64,000 nt of DNA from Ianthella basta (lineage: Eukaryota; Porifera; Demospongiae; Verongiida; Ianthellidae), in assembly GCA_964019415.1 (NCBI GenBank), contig OZ025886.1, forward strand, positions 3,109,701 to 3,173,700, given 5' to 3'. A program made the translations under genes and the position numbers. The first letter of the stretch is position 1; the number at the start of each line of letters is the position of its first letter. A model generated the notes under the pieces. The model ran no database searches, had not been told where the DNA came from, and saw nothing but the letters and a program-made list of their open reading frames with translations. Positions 13,401 through 24,230 of the stretch are shown here, piece by piece.

Positions 13401-16400
13401 TAGCTGTTGTGTCTCCTTAGCCAGGATGAACAGGCAAGCATCTTTGTGTTAAAAATAAACATTGATTTGCAGGTGATTCTTCCTACGTATTTACTCTTCA
13501 GTTCTCAGTATGGCCTGTCCCTGTGAAGCAGGTCACAGGTGGAAGGGTTGCACAATATTGCTAGACAAGACACTCTTAGAAAGAATCAAGAGTGATCAAC
13601 TGAACTACGTATTAGTAGTAATGTTACAGGTAAGGGCCGCTCCATTTCAACTTTTACCAGACTTCACTCACAACTGCATAAACAGCAGCCAAACCACCAT
13701 GGGCTTCTGTCTTCCTCGCAGACTGCAATGTGGGAGTCACTTAGGCCATGTTCCAAATTAGCTAATTATTTCTCTGAATCACTTTTGAGTTAAGATTAAG
13801 TTTCATTGACCAGTGACAATCTCCAGCACATGCAGTTAATTTATTGATTCCGGTGAAGCTCTGTGCAGGCGCACAGTGCTTATCATTGAATGTGGAATGC
13901 ATTATCTAGTGGGGGCATGTCTGGCAGCATGGTCGATCTGGCTGGAGGAAAGCATGCATGAATGTATGTTTGGTATGTGAAATGCACACCTGTGCACACA
14001 GTGTCCATTTATAGCATGTGTGGGTGTGGGTGTGATGTCACCTCGTTGCTTGTGATGTGAGTTGACACAGCTAATTAGCAGTGGTGGTAAGCAGATTGGT
14101 CTTGATTGCCGACATTACACTTTCCGGCATAATGTAAAGATTGTGCAATATAACTTGCATTATGTGTGCTTCATTTTTTAAGCAAAGTGGGTACTTGGTG
14201 TTTTCAATGTGCCAATATAGTAATTTGTATGTGCCTTGTGCACTCTAACATGTGGAGAAGCTCACTATGCTAATGACTTTAGAGGAGAAGTTTTCATTTG
14301 CTATGAATAATGGGGAGTGGCTTTGTGACTTCTACTTGCCTGTTAGGACCACGCCTCACCTATTCAAATCCACCAGCCTGTGTAGCTATATATAGAGTTA
14401 GACAACTAATCAAATCAGCATGATGACCTGGAAAGCATGTGCTGCATCATGTCTTAACATACAGATGCACACAATTGACAGTAATGTGACAGGTGCAAAC
14501 TGATTGGCCATAACTGAAAATGTTAACAGTTGTTATCAGATTGTTTTCTTTTCAAGAATAGCGTCTGTTCACTAGACATTAGAGTGTCATGAAGCAGTAG
14601 GCAAAAGACCTACGTATCATAGTTGCCATATTGTGTCAGTACGTAGCTTTGTGTACTGCTGTGTCCACTGCTTGATGTTATGATGTGTTTTACCTTTTTA
14701 GTGGCAATTCAGTGCTTGCATTTGGTGTTTGGAATTGACACAGATGACCCTTCACAAATGGAAGTAGTCAGTGCACAGCCAAACCTGAAGGTATGAATGT
14801 TCGAGCATTTTCCGATATTTAGTACTCCATGTGCTATGTAAGCACTATACACACAGATTCCTCAAAGTTCGTTTGTAATCTTTAGAGGAGGATGGATTCT
14901 AAAAGGGAGTGAACGATACAGTTCTGCACACAATAGATTTACTACTTGTAGACCTCATTCATTGCATTGTAATCACATTAGATGAATGTACAGCCCTTTC
15001 CTGCCATTCATAGACAGAGTATGTGGCAAGGATGAATACATGAGCAAGGGCATTGCTTCAAGGAGGGAAACTGACTACATATGTTGCTTCAACGTATACT
15101 TCACTTCCTCATAGATCACATTGCCATAGTACTATAAGTGTGTATTTGGTGCACTTAATTCCATACATGCATTGTTAGTTATTGTGCTTGCATGCACAAA
15201 GTGCCCAGGGGTGCATGTAAATCCCACAGCTGCACACCCAGGAACCTCACACACTGTTTGTAGTTGCTTGACCATACACATTCATATTACCATTGTCAAT
15301 GAACATTGTAATAGGAAAAAATTGAACACATTTTGTTCAGACGGATCTAGCTGTTCCTTTGGCACCTAGTTGAAGCCTTGGAGATAACAGCCTAATGCAG
15401 TGGTGATTAACCTTGAAGATAGCACCATGAAACAGGAGCTGGAACTGGCTGATATTCTGTAGTTCAAGCAGTTTCTTGACCTCTGCGGCTTTGTAGCTCA
15501 CCACACTGATACTGGCATTGGTGAGCCCTTCCTTGTGTCTTCACAAACTTGGGGACAGGTGCTTGGCCTGGTTTAGTACCGTGGACTACTCGCTTCTTCA
15601 CACAGTTCTCAAGCAACTTCGGTTTGACAGCTTGGTGAATGTTCATTTTTTATCTTTGACTGCTTCCATAGCTGCCAACATGCTGGGTTCCTATCACAGT
15701 TTGGATAATGACTCCATGACAAAAAGCATGTATGTAGGCTGTGAGATTTCCTCCAGACCTTCATCAGTAGGGTACTGGCAAGATGATGTTAGCAGCCAAA
15801 TAGAGGCCTGGATATCAGACTGGATTTTTCATGCTCTTTGGATACCTATTTGATTGAGATTCAGCAGGAATTTGGAGAAATGGAGGGCTCTTGAGCTACT
15901 CGATCAAGTCTTCACCCTCTACCATCGCATCTGGACATCAGACATCTCCAGGAGCCAGAAGATCAGACTGTTCTGTGGCACAGTTGGGAGCATCCTCCAG
16001 TACCGTACGTACATATGTTTGTGAGACTTGTTGCATGAGCCAGTGGATGGAAAAATTGTATGGGCCATATGGAGAGGTGCTAAAGTCATCCACACTGGTT
16101 ACAAAAGCATGTGGAGGCTACAATTTGTTGGCCAATGCTTCAGAGCAAGTGGTACATGATGCAAGCAAGCTAGTGACCTAGAAAGTGTACGACCAGCGTA
16201 ACACCCATGCATACTTGATCTGATCTCTGATCTTGATCATATAATTGTTTAGTAATCACTGGTAGTGTTACACAAACATGCCTATTACACTTACACAGTG
16301 GTATAGGGGCTTGGGGCAGTCGCTCTGCCCTATTGAATGCTCTATTACTGTGTACAATGGATGGTGAATTAGCGTTACGTGTGTAAATGTGCATGTGTGT

Positions 16401-19400
16401 TGGTCGTGGTTCTGTCTATATAGGAATTATTTCAGGAACTTCGTAGTGCACCTGATGAAAAACTAATGAAAGAAAAAGCAGAAGCTCTAAAAGTACAAGG
16501 CAAGTGGCACTTAGCCTATGCTATGGTCTGTGGTCCCTCCCTGGGACCCCTCCCCTGTTTTATCTCGTTTTTCCTTAATTATACCAATCATCACAGCAGC
16601 TTGGAGACAGGATGCTAGAACTACAACTTGCTAAGCATGTTGAGAGTCTTGTGTGCTCTCTGATAGCATTACTGCAGTGAATAGAGTTGGGAGAGCAAAG
16701 AAAGGATTTGTACGTGCCTCTTAGTATTTATTGTATGTGCCTCTTACTATTTACTATTCGTATGCTGAAAACATATAAACTTAGTGACTGTTTCTGCCTC
16801 TGATATGCCATCCACTTGTTTTAACTTGTAATGTTATGAAGAGCATTAGTTCATTGTGTCTGTACCATGAATCTGAACTTGCTGCTGTAGGCAATGCTGA
16901 GTTGAAGAAAGGCAATATTGCAGCTGCCGGAGACCTGTACACCAAGGCAATTGAATTGGATCCTGCTAACGCTATTTTCTACTGCAACAGGTTGGCAGCC
17001 ATGGAATTGTTATCTTCTGAACTTTGATCTTCTTGAATTACTTATAAAGCTCATACAATATGCTCAAGGAAGAAATCACCAGTTGCCATTCAATTGTGAA
17101 ATGGGCTTAACTCTTTGCTTCACATATTATGGATTATGCAACTCTCTAGTCTCTCTGTGCACCGCAAATCATGAATACTATAGCACCGATTTGGTGCAAA
17201 TGCATCTGATTGGTCAAAAATGTGTTACCTAATCGCTAATACCACTAGACTGTCCCTCTCCTCACTTGGGCGCTTCTGAGACAGTCTAGCTACCCAGACT
17301 ATGGCAGAAATGGCCTACTCTACTCATAGTTGTAGCAAGCACTGTTCTCAAACTCCTGGAGTTCTGCTTCCTCTGCTGTGGGCCGCATGCTGCCAGTACT
17401 TCTGGTCTTCACTGATCTCTCCAGGGACTCTTACTGGTCTATCCTCTGAGGTAGTGTTCCTGCAGCAGCTGAAGCCACGGGTACCAAGTCCGCTTACCAC
17501 TGTCTAACAATGGTGCCAGTCATTGGGAATTATAGGGGGGGGCATGGCAACCTAGATGGTGTCATCATCCATGCAAGCCTTAGGGGGTGTACATACATAG
17601 CTATATAGTCGAGTTATTAATCCTAACCCCATTATGTAGTTGCAGCAATTCTTCAGTGTACCACATTATTATGCTTGATTTGATGCTTGGGATGTACAGC
17701 AGTGTACTCTGTGTTGTGCTGTATACTGTATCGTTTGTTGTGCTCCCTTCCAGAGCCTTGACACACTCAAAGATGGACAACTATGATTCTGCTATCGCAG
17801 ATTGTAAGAAGTCAATTGAATTGGACCCAAACTATTCAAGAGCCTATTTAAGACTTGGGTATGTGCTTACGCATGTCCGCAGTAGTCCTGTTTAATGCAT
17901 GACTGTATAGGAGGGTTTCATGTATAGCTGGGTTGTCCCAATGTGTGTTATTGCAGGCATCTTTACATGCACCAGAAAAAGTATGCACTAGCAAAAGAAA
18001 CATATGAACAGGTATGTGCTGTGTTCTCTGTGTGAATATAATGGCACATGCATACTTAACATGATATGAAACACCTGTGCAGGCATTAGCACGTGATCTG
18101 GACAATGGAGAGATAAGGAATTCGTTGGAGTCTGTTGAAAAGCATTTGAGAGAAGAGGTTATATTTCATACACCTTATGTGTTACTCTTGTCCAGAGTGT
18201 TAAGCATTTTCTCTTGATTTCTATTTCATATAGTCAACTCCAGGCTCTGAACCTACAGGTACGCTTACAACTTGATGCAGCTGACAAAATAGTGCTGATA
18301 AATGGCATTGTATATTTGTGTGTCAATGCAATCTTTATATCAGAGTCAGATAATGGTACTATGTTTGTACATTCCTCCTGTGTAGCCTCTGAAGGAGCGC
18401 CAAGAGGAGGTTTAGACTTCAGAAGTATACTAAGCAATCCCAGCTTTATGAGAATGGTGAGTGTGATGCTGTGTGCACATATCTGACACCATCCCTGCTT
18501 GTCACATTGTTACATCCTTAGAATACATTGACACTTCACCACATTAACCTAGTGCTGCTGCCTTTGCTTGTGCTGACTATCTTTTGTGGCCACATGCAGC
18601 CAGTACCTATTTGATTGTCTTTCCATCATTATTTGTAGCTTGACACCTCCTGTATAATTATGCATTTTCTGTAGTATATGAGCAGCAATAGTATTAGTCA
18701 TCCTCCCCCCCCCCCCCCTTACTTTCCAATGTGAAAGTGAACAGGTAAATAGTTGCTGTGGTTTTGTTTGCCTGCATGTAATAGTGGAGTAGTCAAAGTT
18801 AATTTTACTGCAGGTATTGCTAAGACGTGTTGTCGCTAACCTGTATCCTCATGGTTCTTCCATTTGCCCAGGCTTCTTCAGTTATGGCAAATCCCGCATT
18901 CAGGAACATGTGAGTGAAGTTACTGTGTATGTGCAGAGTGTGTTGGGAGCTTTGGTGTATCTGTACTTACACATATACTGTACATAATACAAAGAGCAAT
19001 GACGTCTGGGGTATGTGTTACATTCCTCAGTGCATATGTTGTTGCAGGGTTTATGTAAGTCAGGGTTAAATCTAAAAGTGGCTTTGATGGAGATGGGCTG
19101 AAACTTACTATGCGTGCAGGTAATGCCCTTGATTTTCAATCATTCACTCATTCAAGTTCATTCACACTGTCGAAAGGTTCAGGAAAATTCAGACGTTTCA
19201 GTAGCTGTCACGATTCAGACGTTTTGTAGCTGTCAGTTACAGAAACATCCAAACTGCTGTAAACCTTTGTTTAGTGTGAACAAACTTGAATGATGAAAGT
19301 TTGACTGTCTGTTTGTGCCAGATGAGTCATGAGTACATGTCCATCTCTTGTGTAGGGCTGACAACATGATGAGCCAGATGAGTGGAGACTCTGCACAGAC

Positions 19401-20257
19401 ATCAACTTCTGCTCAACCCACTACCAGTGCACCGCAAGGGAACATGTTGTGAGTGGGGCCATTCCTAAATAGCTACCATTAACACCTCTGTGCAGTGTAA
19501 CATGGCACACTTGACTAGTACGTAATAGGTATTAGTTTTATTTCTGTGGGGATCCACTTAGCCAAGGGAACTACTGCACAGGAACCCAGTGAAATGTGTA
19601 CAAGTCCGTGACTTGAGCATGTGTGATGACTTTATAGCAATGCATAAGATTGCACAGTGAAACCGAAACATAGCTAATCAACCCAAGGGAATAACTCGCC
19701 AGAGGTGTCACTGTTCTGATAACTGCTGGCAGATCCTCGCTCTCTGTTCCTGAACAACTTACCACTGAATTGTATCCGGAGCACTTCCTCGGAGACATAG
19801 CCACCGTCGCTGATGTTGAACCCTGTCTATGTTTGCAAGTATGGGACACTTGCGTTGAGCCTACATGTTCTTCTATCCACTGGCCACTTTTCCACCAATT
19901 GAATGCAGGGTTTGTCCTGTTGCCGTAGCAAGGGGTACAAATTTGTTATAACCCACTTTCACATACTTCTGGCAAAATACAAGTACTCGGCCTCATATTA
20001 TATTTTGCCTGCAGTCCTCGAAACTGGGTTGTAACTACTACATGGGAATGTATGTACATAATATGATGATTCTTGTATGTACACCATAATGTATATTTCT
20101 TCACAGCTCTCAATTTCATGCCGTGGCAGAGCAGATTCGGCGACAAGATCCAGAATTAGTAGAGTCCCTAAGGAGTGAGATGACATCAGCTGCAAGTGGG
20201 AGCTCACCGACAGAGAATAGTGGCAAACAAGAGAAAGATCAGGATTCACACAAATGA
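10401..20257 (+). CDS. SGTA: SGTA: small glutamine-rich TPR co-chaperone, twelve exons
   Basis: Exons: 10401-10506, 14702-14790, 16424-16499, 16891-16990, 17754-17858, 17957-18011, 18083-18157, 18234-18258, 18386-18456, 18872-18909, 19356-19448, 20107-20257. Total 984 nt, 327 residues, all in phase (human SGTA is 313). SGTA binds the BAG6 complex and Hsp70/Hsp90 in tail-anchored protein triage. The N-terminal dimerisation segment (LNYAILKYLKDY, VAIQCLHLVFGI) is followed by three TPRs (around residues 91-205, with AIELDPANAIFYCNR and SIELDPNYSRAYLRLG). The C-terminal part has LDFRSILSNPSFMRM, VMANPAFRNM and RRQDPELVESLRSEM, as in SGT proteins. Oddities: the donor after exon 3 is GC (AAG-GCAAGT), and exon 8 is a 25-nt microexon. 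The C-terminal region is rich in Met, Ser and Thr rather than strongly Gln-rich. Confidence 0.95.
11535..11950. mobile_element. short TIR-like element in SGTA intron 1
   Basis: The left end has CAAAATGGCGGC then TATCTTAA; the reverse complement of the right end has the same two words in the same order with a different spacer. The interior is CpG-richer than the surrounding intron. I infer a small MITE-like element, although a decayed promoter is also possible. Confidence 0.45.
11971..11992. promoter_or_regulatory. palindrome with two CRE-like TGACGTC half sites
   Basis: Two perfect 10-bp arms (AGACGTCACG and its complement) flank an AA centre. This could bind bZIP factors of the CREB/ATF type. 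It lies in SGTA intron 1, about 20 bp beyond the TIR-like element. Confidence 0.5.
15870..16010 (+). pseudogene. fragment of a non-LTR retrotransposon reverse transcriptase (thumb region)
   Basis: One frame reads WRALELLDQVFTLYHRIWTS then RSQKIRLFCGTVGSILQY. This resembles the segment after the RT palm in LINE proteins (usually KIRLF-x4-ES-LLYG-ETW). It is interrupted at both ends and sits in SGTA intron 2. Confidence 0.6.
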
Positions 20258-21086
20258 ACTACATACAAGTGCAGTGTAGTCAAACACTGTGTGAGCACAC
20301 AGTATGTACTTCACTCAACACTTTATTTTGTATTGCTAATTTTGTCATTCTGGAAATTGCAGCCCTGCTCTGGAATTGCTGTCAGTGTGGAGTAGCTGAA
20401 GTTGGATAGCACAGTCATAGTTTGTAGCAGAGGCAGCAATGTAGACTACAAAGTCTTCTAGATTGTATGGAACATACTGCAGCTATCTGGTAAGTCACAT
20501 TGAAACCTGTGAAGACAGCTGCAGTGGGCAGTAACCACTATTGGCCCTTAAAGAATACTAAAATATAGCGGTATATATAGCTTCCAGAAACAGAGGGATA
20601 TATGTAGGGGTGGTGTAGTGCCTCAATCCACTTTGAATGAAAAGTTCAGAAATGAGGGAAGCACTGAAGCATACAGAATTCTACCTACTGTGGCCACCTC
20701 TTGCATACATAGCATACATAATGTACGTGGATTTAGCTAATATACAATTATACCAAGTCTTATAATATTATGTAAGTATATGCTCACATGCATGCAGACT
20801 ATGTGCATTGATTATGCATAGCTACTTGACTGCATGCAGCAAACAGTGTACAATCAAGCATGCATTCCCTAGGTTGTCTACCGTTAACACTGCTTGGTGA
20901 ACTCCCATTGACAATCCAAATTCATATACATGTGCCAAATCCTCAATTACATGCACTGATAAATTTCACTTCACCACTATCTTTTGTCCATGCAGAATGT
21001 TCACTGAAGCTTTAATTTCATTAATATTTGAGAAGTGAAATAAATGAACAAGTGGTACAATTCACAAAGTGACATGTTTCCATTGA
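20258..21086. other. convergent 3' intergenic region
   Basis: Holds the 3' ends of SGTA and the glycosyltransferase. An AATAAA on the plus strand lies at 21039-21044 and one on the minus strand at 20322-20327. If both are used, the 3' UTRs would overlap by about 700 bp. No coding signal seen. Confidence 0.4.
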
Positions 21087-22400
21087 TTAATGATGACATG
21101 ATAATCCATTGTGCACTCTGTTTTCTGGAATGCCACAGTACTCCCTTGCAACACGGGAGAAGCCACTTGTTGTGCTGACAAAGAGGATAGAGCTATAAGC
21201 AAGAATGCCCATTTCTGCTCCAGCTTGTAATGTGGCATCTATAGTGGCATCACTGTCTTCTAATTTATCGAAATGAATGGCTGCCTTGGTGGTCAGGAGT
21301 AGTCTTTCCTTATAGCGATTGATGGCCCACCCCTTCACTGCCATTGAGTCTGTCAGCATTACTACGGGTACCTCAGAGCCAAGAGATGCCTCACCTTTCT
21401 CAATTGCACAGTCAAGCAGCTGCTGCCACACCTTCTTATGCTGAAACGCACCATACCGCTCAGGACTCTCATTCAAAGTACCAAAGAAACCCGTTCTCAA
21501 ATGCACACCAACATAAGGACGATTCTGTAATCCCAGTACCTTTCTCATGCCACCTATTCTAGTCAGTAATGTGTTACTGAAGTGAAATAGATAGCGGACC
21601 AGCAGACCACTGATCATTTCATACCTTCTTCCCTGCAATTCTTCCAGCATCTGATGATTCAGCCTCTTTTCATAAAGTACGTCAAGGGCACTACTGTCCA
21701 AGTCAGGGAGACCCAAGAAAATCGTCCTGTAATGAACATTGGTCCTAACCACAACATGCTGGACTGAGTCATTGAAGACTGTTCCTTGCAACGCCTGAGC
21801 AATCCATTTGATGTCGGACGTGGTCATCATATGCACGTCCTCGGGGTGCTGCACCGCACTCATGACAGAACCGTCGACGTCCCAGTCTATCGCAGCTGGT
21901 TGAAACAGTAAACGTTGCTGCTTTGGGTCGAAAGGTGTAGACCATCTAATAAGAAGAAGACGATCCGTTAGCGCAGCCAGTAACAAAGAAGTGGCAATGC
22001 CCTTGACTCTGTCCCCAATCCCGCCACACAAAGTGTAACACGTCCACGTTAACGTCCTAATCGTGTCTTCTCCTCGCAATAAAGCAACTTTCCAGGACTT
22101 GTGACGAACTCTGTAAGCATCAAGCAAACCTAATATGAGCGCAACTTTAGCCGTTGAGTTATGCTCCCGCAGAAAGTCAATATCCGTTGGGCCGTTGCAC
22201 CGATCATCGCGTGTAAGAAGCGGCCCCAGGAGCGTTACGTTGTGTTCCTTTCTGTGGTCTGATGCACGGGCTAACGGCTCTGATACACCAAACCGGACAA
22301 ATTGAGGCAGGACCAACCCACTGACAAGGCAGCAAATTAGAATTGCTAAAGCTAAAGACCGCTTCGCAGTTGGCAGCATCATAGGGCAACAGCTGTTCAA
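21087..22400 (-). CDS. type II membrane glycosyltransferase, fucosyltransferase-like, intronless
   Basis: Uninterrupted 437-residue frame. Residues 15-34 form a hydrophobic signal anchor (LALAILICCLVSGLVL) after a short basic N-terminus, as in Golgi type II enzymes. The lumenal part contains CGGIGDRVKGIATSLLLAAL (near residue 125), YVGVHLRTG (near 292) and FVSTTSGFSRVAREYCG near the C-terminus. The G-x-GDR and H-x-R-x-G pattern with a C-terminal S/T-rich loop resembles GT-B fucosyltransferases of the GT37/NodZ/GT23 type, which use GDP-fucose. Several N-x-S/T sites are present. The absence of introns beside intron-rich neighbours suggests retroposition or a lineage-specific intronless family. 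It is convergent with SGTA. Donor sugar and acceptor are inferred only. Confidence 0.75.
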   Translation of the reverse strand: MNSCCPMMLPTAKRSLALAILICCLVSGLVLPQFVRFGVSEPLARASDHRKEHNVTLLGPLLTRDDRCNGPTDIDFLREHNSTAKVALILGLLDAYRVRHKSWKVALLRGEDTIRTLTWTCYTLCGGIGDRVKGIATSLLLAALTDRLLLIRWSTPFDPKQQRLLFQPAAIDWDVDGSVMSAVQHPEDVHMMTTSDIKWIAQALQGTVFNDSVQHVVVRTNVHYRTIFLGLPDLDSSALDVLYEKRLNHQMLEELQGRRYEMISGLLVRYLFHFSNTLLTRIGGMRKVLGLQNRPYVGVHLRTGFFGTLNESPERYGAFQHKKVWQQLLDCAIEKGEASLGSEVPVVMLTDSMAVKGWAINRYKERLLLTTKAAIHFDKLEDSDATIDATLQAGAEMGILAYSSILFVSTTSGFSRVAREYCGIPENRVHNGLSCHH

Positions 22401-24230
22401 CGTTGGCGTGTTTGCGGGGTCAAATGTCGCGATGGCGTCTTATATACGAGTTATTTCATCCTAGTCAGGCTTCGCGGGTCACGCGACGTCTAGCTGACTA
22501 TTATGCCACATCTTTGGTTTGTACTATGGTTCACTAACTGCATAGCAGACCGTGCCAGGTTGACCAACCAGATGGCTAGTAGCACGAGCACACCCACTGA
22601 CTAGTGATCACATATCACATGCTAGCAATCTGATTGGCCCTCCAAGGTGCCAGTAGCTATCTTGAATCAACAAACCAAGAACGGTGTTGTTGTGCGTGTG
22701 CCCATAGAGTATGGAAGCTAGCGATGTGGCCATGTAGCATTAGATAGCTAATCATATAAGATGTGCCACTGTCCATGAGGCGGTAGGGAACCACACAAGG
22801 AGCAAAAATAAGCAACGACTTCATGAAATAAAGCTTGGTGGGCACACAAAATAAGGATGCAAAGAAAGAAGTGAGCTACCAGTATAATGAAAGCAGTTGA
22901 AGGGAATTCTTCTCAATGGTTTCCATCATCAGTTGACCTTACGTACTCCAGTGGAATTTTGTGATGTGCTACTCATGTTGCACTACCATCAACCATTTTA
23001 TGGAAACCAGCTAACTGTGCTGGTTGTAGTACCCCTCTGGCAATTAGCCTGACCTGGACTGTAAGAGATCTAGCAAACCAAAGGTACAATGCAGTGAGGG
23101 TGCACTGTCAGACATTGACTTACAGATAGTTACTAAAAGAAGGCAACAGTTAGTAGGTCTGGTGAAGTAAGAAACCTGCCAGCCATACAGTGGCAGATCT
23201 AATAGTGAGATGTGTGTGGCAACCACAAACTGCATGAGGTGATATTAATGTTGATACTTTGTGTTATCAATGCTAATGCCCAGTCATAATTATGTCCAAG
23301 GGTCTTAGCCTCGCACATCCTGCTGATCTATTTTATTTGGGGAAGTAGGCTAGGCACATCGATGCACATTGAATTGTGCAACATTGCAGCCAACAGTGCA
23401 AACCAATCAGATTACATACACACTCGGATGCATCACAAACTGGCTCAAATTAGGCAGTGAACAATCTTCCCAACCTTGGTCCTTGATCTCATGTTCAGTG
23501 TGTTTAGCCACATAGACCAACAGTCTTGTGTACAAGCCCCTTCCATGGTGAATACCAGATATCGTGCAATGTAGGGTTATTGTGCAATAGTGCAAGTGGA
23601 GGACAGAGTCTAGCCACACAAGACCAAGCATGCAGGTTCCAAACATACTCAGTCTGATCACAATACCAACTAGACGAATGTGAAACATTGTGGGGGTGAG
23701 CTGGAGCCTGCACAGTGGTTGGTGGTAAAGGGATGGCTGATTACCAGGGATCACAGTGTTGAGATCTTGCTGGAAATGCCCAGGCCCATATAATTATACA
23801 GACACATGCGTACCCATCGCTCTCTTGGCTGCAGCGCCGTTTAGCAGTAGCAGTAATAGGTTGAAGTGTATGACAGCCATGCAGGAGTTGCACAAGGCTG
23901 GCCAAAGAACCAGCCATACATGGAGTGGACGTGACGTACTGTGACTTTTACGACGTACCATGTCTTCCGGTTTTGCACCACCCAGAAGAGAGGGGCTTCA
24001 CTTTGCCTCAAATAAGGATATGGTACACACATGCATCCCCAATGATAGTCGTGTGAAGTATAAAAAAATGACCTTTGACACCAGTTCCAGCAATAACTAA
24101 CGTAAACATCCACATCCAATCATACATGAGCTGCTAACACAGATAGCAAAAGTACACTGCAGAAATACAGTTACTAAACAATCAGTTACAAAGTAATTAT
24201 TATCATTGCATGCACATACATTACTAACAA
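22401..24230. other. intergenic region, no gene seen
   Basis: No exon or RNA gene supported. The first 100 bp (22401-22500) are somewhat CpG-richer and probably hold the glycosyltransferase promoter. A CCAATCAGATTGCTAGCATG word near 22620 (minus sense) recurs at about 12380 (plus), indicating an interspersed repeat. Confidence 0.4.

Noticed and set aside
13510..13761. 83-residue plus-strand frame in SGTA intron 1
   Set aside because: No family match, and its inclusion is not compatible with the SGTA exon join.
15518..15853. 111-residue plus-strand frame in SGTA intron 2
   Set aside because: It precedes the LINE fragment and shows no convincing domain; probably worn retroelement or chance.
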